A stretch of 64,000 bases of DNA from Edolisoma coerulescens (taxonomy: Eukaryota > Chordata > Aves > Passeriformes > Campephagidae), in assembly GCA_013397115.1 (NCBI GenBank), contig VWZW01006950.1:1-64000 (forward strand), read 5' to 3'. The notes under the pieces are model-generated. The model had not been told where the DNA came from. It searched no databases and was given only the letters and a program-made list of their open reading frames with translations. The translations under genes were made by a program, and so were the position numbers. Shown here piece by piece: positions 61,561-64,000 of the stretch. Numbering within the stretch: position 1 is the first letter of the stretch; each line of letters begins with the position of its first letter.

Positions 61561-63600
61561 ACCCTTAAACCAGAGGGCTAGGAATCACAAGACACTCACC
61601 ATATCCCTCTGAGATCTGAGTAGAGCAAGAACATTGTTCTACAAAGATGACAGTAGCTCCCCAGAAGACCCACAATTCTGTCTGTGGTTTGGGGCTAAGC
61701 TGGGTCATAGCATTATCTCACAGCGCCAGCTTCAGAAACTCTTGCTGGCTTATTTTCTCCCAGAGAGAGGAGCTGACAATACTCAGCAGCCTGTTCCACC
61801 CCAGCCCTGGTGACATGACATAGACTTAGAATGGACCCTATACTTCAATAGCTTGAGAAATGCGTGTAGTCTGTTTGCTTCCCCAGAGCAACTTCACACT
61901 CAATTTCATAAAGTTGATGAAATTTCAACCATAGCTAGAGTATTATATAATCCTGCTATCGCTACTTATCACATAACAAATACTGTTTCTTTGTGCTTCC
62001 CTTTCTGCGTATAATCATCAGTTGTCTTTTATTTCAAATTTCCACATCTGTTTGGAATTTACATTTATTTTGTCCAATATTGGTGTAGGACCTGGCAAAG
62101 AGGAGATTGAGGCTCCAGAAGACAGCTTCCTCAATAATTTAAACATTCACCTATTGCTGGCTCTTTCACCAGGATGCCACTCAAACTCTAGAGTATTTTG
62201 TCCTGCAGATTTCTGCATGTGTTCCTTACGATTACAATCTATGAAGTGTGTGGACACTGCCTCAATAAAAATGCTTGAGTAGGAAGTATTTGCTGTTCTA
62301 AAGCAGCATCACCTTGCTTCACACTTCTTTAAATCTGTTCAGGTTCTTTTACTTGCTGTTGTTTTCCTGTGGAATACAGCTGTTACTTTCCTTCTGGTCT
62401 AAACCTTCCAAAACCAGTGTTGTAGCAGTTGAAAATACCAGAAGCAGCTGGCACAGCGCTTGCTAATTTAAGAGTAGGAACCCTCACAAAGTGGATCTAA
62501 ACTAGCACCTTCCTCAACCCCACGACAGGACAAGAAGATTATCCTGGAACAAGTCAGGAATATGAGCTGTGAATGCTGGTGAGCTGTGTGCTGTGATTCC
62601 TGGGATTTGGGCAGCTAGGGTGTTTAGCAATTGCATTTCTGTCTCGGGGCAGAGGCTGGCAGCAGAGAGCTCCCACCAATGTGTCTTCACACAAAGGAGA
62701 GGCCACATTGCACAGAGATGTTGGGAGCTGCACTGTGCTATAGAAACAGATTGCAGTTGCAGGTCTTAAATCTACCACATAAAGGTTTCCGTGGCCTCTT
62801 GCTCTCTTCAGTTTCGCTCTGTTATCTTCAGCTTTTGTGCTTACCCTGTGTCTCAGAGCAGACAGAAGATACTTTGCTTGCAGGCGCTCCATTTTCACAT
62901 TGGTGTTTACAGAGCATTCCACAAGCCATTTCAGGAGTAGAAAGCTAAACACACACACAAAAAAAAAAAAAAAAAAATTGAAAGAAGGAAATGGCTTTTT
63001 CCTTCTATCCATTACTGTCTGCATGATAATAGCTTTATCCTGCCAGTGGCTGAGAATCTCCTGTAAGGAAGTGAGTTCCCTCATTATTTTAATGTAATTT
63101 GAGTGCACTCAGTGCCTTGCAAAGGCACTTGACACCTCACAGGAGCAGAGGCTAAATGCTCAGTACATTAACCATCTGACTGTTACCCTCAATCTTTTTT
63201 GATAATAGGGGTTATTCAAAATGCCACATGCTGCTGCTCAAATATTAATAACTCTTCTCCTGACCTCTTCTAAATAATATAAATAACTCATTAATCATTA
63301 CTTAGTTATCTTCTGCTAATAACAATGCATGAGATGGACACTTATCTTGAACTTTTTTATGTAAACAATATTCTCTATCTGAGAAACTGGCAGTTTGCTA
63401 CAACCTAATTCGGCAACCAAAAAATATTCCACTTAATGCTTACTAAGTAGCTTCACAAAACTGTCCGGGTACTTCTCCTGAGGTTTTCTAAGCAAAACAG
63501 AAATTTTTCTCTACTAGACTCAGCTTTCTTTTTCGTGGTAGACAGAAGAAGTAGAGGGCACACTAATAATGTATTTTCAAAAATCTTTCCTTTTCCATAG
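61561..63600. other. Unique non-coding sequence
   Basis: No gene recognised. The 184-codon minus frame at 62554-63108 passes through the poly-A tract at 62959-62977 as a phenylalanine run and overlaps two plus frames of similar size, so it looks like a chance frame. Confidence 0.5.
62950..62977. repeat. (CA)4 followed by poly-A tract
   Basis: Short CA run, then 19 A. No SINE or processed-pseudogene body could be recognised upstream. Confidence 0.8.
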
Positions 63601-63637
63601 AAGAAACAGCTGACACTGAAGATTTCTTTAATGTTTG
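63601..63637 (+). other. Candidate short exon, plus strand (unidentified)
   Basis: A 37-nt segment follows a strong acceptor (CTTTCCTTTTCCATAG) and is followed by the consensus donor GTAAGTATTT. Two frames are open, one giving ETADTEDFFNV and the other KKQLTLKISLMF. The splice signals are good, but the segment is so short that coding status cannot be judged. Confidence 0.2.
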
Positions 63638-64000
63638 GTAAGTATTTGGAGACAGTGGTTTATTGGTATACAAAACATCTATAAACACACTCCTGCGGTA
63701 TTCAAGAGGGCAGTAAGAACGAAATAAACTCTAATTTTCCCAAATTAGAAGCAGCCAGACTCTGTTTGCCCTCAACTACACTTCTGCTTGGAAGGCAAGG
63801 TACAAAAAATTAGGGAAGTATTTATGTTGTTTTGTCCAGAAAATACCTTGGAAGCTTCTTCTATGTGGACTTTTATTTGGATGAGTATGAAAAATAATGA
63901 CTCAGAAAAGTCACAAAAGGTAATGAGATTCTTCCACATTAATCAATGCATCAATATGTCAATAAACATATGAGGCTGTGGAAATTTACAGGAATTTGCG
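63638..64000. other. Unique non-coding sequence
   Basis: Nothing recognised; ordinary AT-rich sequence to the window end. Confidence 0.5.

Noticed and set aside
62554..63108. Minus-strand frame of 184 codons
   Set aside because: It reads through a poly-A/T tract as a phenylalanine run, overlaps plus-strand frames of similar size, and shows no domain; treated as chance.

Overview
This window is vertebrate nuclear DNA, almost certainly avian. It is AT-rich and gene-poor. It contains several CR1 LINE copies carrying the avian 3' end (TTCTATGA-type terminal repeats next to a TTCCAACC block) and the 3' end of an endogenous retrovirus whose env relic resembles avian alpharetroviruses. No complete gene, rRNA, tRNA, CRISPR array or bacterial-type operon is visible. 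Most ATG-to-stop frames of 60-180 codons are chance frames: they have no recognisable domain, often overlap on both strands, and several run through simple repeats or CR1.

Layout. 1-1718: 3' part of an endogenous retrovirus in plus orientation: a broken env, a polypurine tract and a 3' LTR with TATA box and polyadenylation signals. 1719-13930: unique intronic or intergenic sequence. 13931-15595: three CR1 pieces, all reading on the minus strand, one of which keeps the start of the reverse-transcriptase (RT) domain. 15596-33499: mostly unique sequence with a CA microsatellite, a promoter-like segment that may be a solo LTR (25886-26180), and two possible very old repeats. 33500-36232: a short plus-strand CR1 tail and a minus-strand CR1 of about 0.83 kb. 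36233-49701: unique sequence with faint ancient CR1 traces near 42.7 kb and 46.3 kb and a strong short hairpin at 47.2 kb. 49702-51320: the best-preserved CR1, about 1.6 kb, minus strand, with RT motifs spread over three frames. 51321-64000: mostly unique, with a degenerate pentamer repeat, TA and A tracts, and a faint LINE trace of L2 type at 61.2-61.6 kb.

A host gene may cross the window. The best hints are two minus-strand segments, 22094-22154 and 45005-45091. Each is bounded by good splice signals and open in exactly one frame. Several plus-strand segments look similar but weaker. None was matched to a known protein, and chance splice pairs are expected in 64 kb, so these are candidates only. 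If some are real, the window lies mainly in large introns. No novel multi-gene system was found. The points most worth checking are the exon candidates, the 47.2-kb hairpin, the retroviral remnant with its assembly oddity at position 589, and the possible ancient repeats.
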